Assembly: GCA_002323325.1 (NCBI GenBank)
Contig: DCQA01000019.1
Coordinates: forward strand, 29,002 to 63,989
DNA from: Coxiellaceae bacterium UBA1530
GTDB lineage: Bacteria; Pseudomonadota; Gammaproteobacteria; Coxiellales; Coxiellaceae
DNA length: 34,988 nt
Direction: 5' to 3'
Shown here in pieces: positions 34,204-34,988 of the stretch. The notes beneath the pieces are model-generated. The model did no database searches and was not told where the DNA came from. It saw nothing but the letters and a program-made list of their open reading frames with translations. The position numbers and the translations under genes were made by a program. The stretch's first letter is position 1. Every line of letters begins with the position of its first letter.

Positions 34204-34988
34204 ATGCCCGCCATGTCAGAATCGTTCGATAACAATCACCCTATTTTACAATCACTGAATGATGCTCAGTGTGCCGCTGTCTCGGCTCCCGATGCCCATC
34301 GCCTTGTGCTAGCTGGTGCTGGTAGTGGTAAGACTCGTGTTTTAGTGCATCGTATTGCTTGGTTGATGGCAGAGCATCATATTTCGCCGTTTGGTATTCT
34401 ATCAGTCACCTTTACCAATAAAGCGGCCCACGAAATGCGTTCTCGTATCGAGGCGTTGCGAGGCATACCCTTGAAAGGGATGTGGGTAGGTACCTTTCAT
34501 GGTTTAGCGCATCGATTGCTTCGTGCTCATTATGAAGCTGCAGAATTACCGGAAAGTTTTCAAATAATGGATAGCGATGATCAGTTGCGACTGATTAAAC
34601 GCTTAATGCGTGACTTATCCATTGATGATACCAAATGGCCACCAAAACAAATTCAGTGGTTCATTAATCACAGTAAAGAGGAAGGGCGTCGTCCTCAGCA
34701 AACCTCATCCAGTGGGGGCTATCATCAGGATGTTATGCAGCAAGTGTACGTCGCGTATGAATCACTCTGCCGACGTAGTGGATTGGTCGATTTTTCAGAG
34801 TTACTGCTACGTTCATTGGAATTGCTTCAGCAAAACCCTGATATTGCGCATCATTATCAACAGCGATTTGCTCATATTTTGGTGGATGAGTTCCAAGATA
34901 CCAACACCATTCAATACCTATGGTTGCAAGCATTAGCCGGTCCTCAAACGATTCTAATGGCGGTGGGAGATGATGATCAATCTATTTA
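34204..34988 (+). CDS. uvrD: UvrD/Rep-type superfamily 1 DNA helicase, N-terminal part (3' end outside window)
   Basis: This is a 3'-5' DNA helicase used in repair; only about 261 codons are present and the frame runs off the window end. Motifs in order: Walker A LAGAGSGKTRVL, motif Ia TFTNKAAHEMRSRI, GTFHGLAHRLLR, motif II ILVDEFQDTN, and motif III GDDDQSIY at the edge. Start is ATG 34204, or 34213 if the next ATG is used; AGGA lies about 11 bases before the first. UvrD is preferred over Rep by overall wording, not proven. No LexA-type box is seen in front. Confidence 0.9.
   Translation, partial: MPAMSESFDNNHPILQSLNDAQCAAVSAPDAHRLVLAGAGSGKTRVLVHRIAWLMAEHHISPFGILSVTFTNKAAHEMRSRIEALRGIPLKGMWVGTFHGLAHRLLRAHYEAAELPESFQIMDSDDQLRLIKRLMRDLSIDDTKWPPKQIQWFINHSKEEGRRPQQTSSSGGYHQDVMQQVYVAYESLCRRSGLVDFSELLLRSLELLQQNPDIAHHYQQRFAHILVDEFQDTNTIQYLWLQALAGPQTILMAVGDDDQSI

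Noticed and set aside
34610..34936. Plus-strand open frame of 108 codons at the right edge
   Set aside because: It is out of frame within the helicase gene, whose conserved motifs lie in the other frame.
1..34988. tRNA, rRNA, CRISPR array, insertion sequence
   Set aside because: I looked in the intergenic gaps on both strands and saw no cloverleaf with a TTCGANTC-like arm, no regularly spaced repeats, and no transposase motif. A tRNA or Rfam scan would settle this.

Overview
The window looks like a chromosomal segment of a gammaproteobacterium with roughly 40% GC (estimated by eye). The ftsY-ftsE-ftsX-rpoH cluster, the paired M16 peptidases beside rsmD, a Com1/DsbA-like thioredoxin-fold protein, and adjacent metK and ahcY point to Legionellales or a neighbouring host-associated lineage. 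That placement is an inference from gene content only.

Layout. At 1-1412 is the 3' part of gyrB. From about 1557 to 6198 is a leftward four-gene unit: active M16 peptidase, inactive M16 partner, rsmD and gdhA. From 6307 to 15384 runs a rightward housekeeping block: ftsY, ftsE, ftsX, rpoH (with its own promoter), a Com1/DsbA-like gene, glyQ, glyS and rsmB. From 15621 to 20015 is a leftward accessory block: an ATP-grasp ligase translationally coupled to a ten-helix EamA-type transporter, and a soluble hybrid histidine kinase with its own terminator. A 757-777 residue protein that I do not recognise (20083-22416) is divergent from the kinase.

From 22417 to 23024 lies an intergenic region with the marks of a replication origin: clustered DnaA boxes, a DnaA-trio-like CTACTACTA, an AT-rich unwinding stretch, and the strong rpmH promoter. 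Hand-counted lines suggest that plus-strand GC skew changes sign here. dnaA and dnaN are not next to it. To the right is the usual rpmH-rnpA-yidD-yidC-mnmE series, followed by a pentameric ligand-gated ion channel homologue. Next comes a sulfur/methyl-cycle group: transsulfuration enzyme, QueD-like enzyme, metK, ahcY, and a small cysteine-rich lipoprotein. Leftward trpS and the 5' part of a uvrD-type helicase close the window.

How it fits together. Most genes are translation, secretion/division and methyl-cycle housekeeping. The items most worth attention are the ion channel, the ATP-grasp/exporter pair with its neighbouring hybrid kinase, the unrecognised large protein next to the origin, the origin itself without dnaA, and the twin-CX3C lipoprotein. 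Many genes start a few codons inside the longest open frame; starts were re-chosen from ribosome binding sites and ATGA overlaps.
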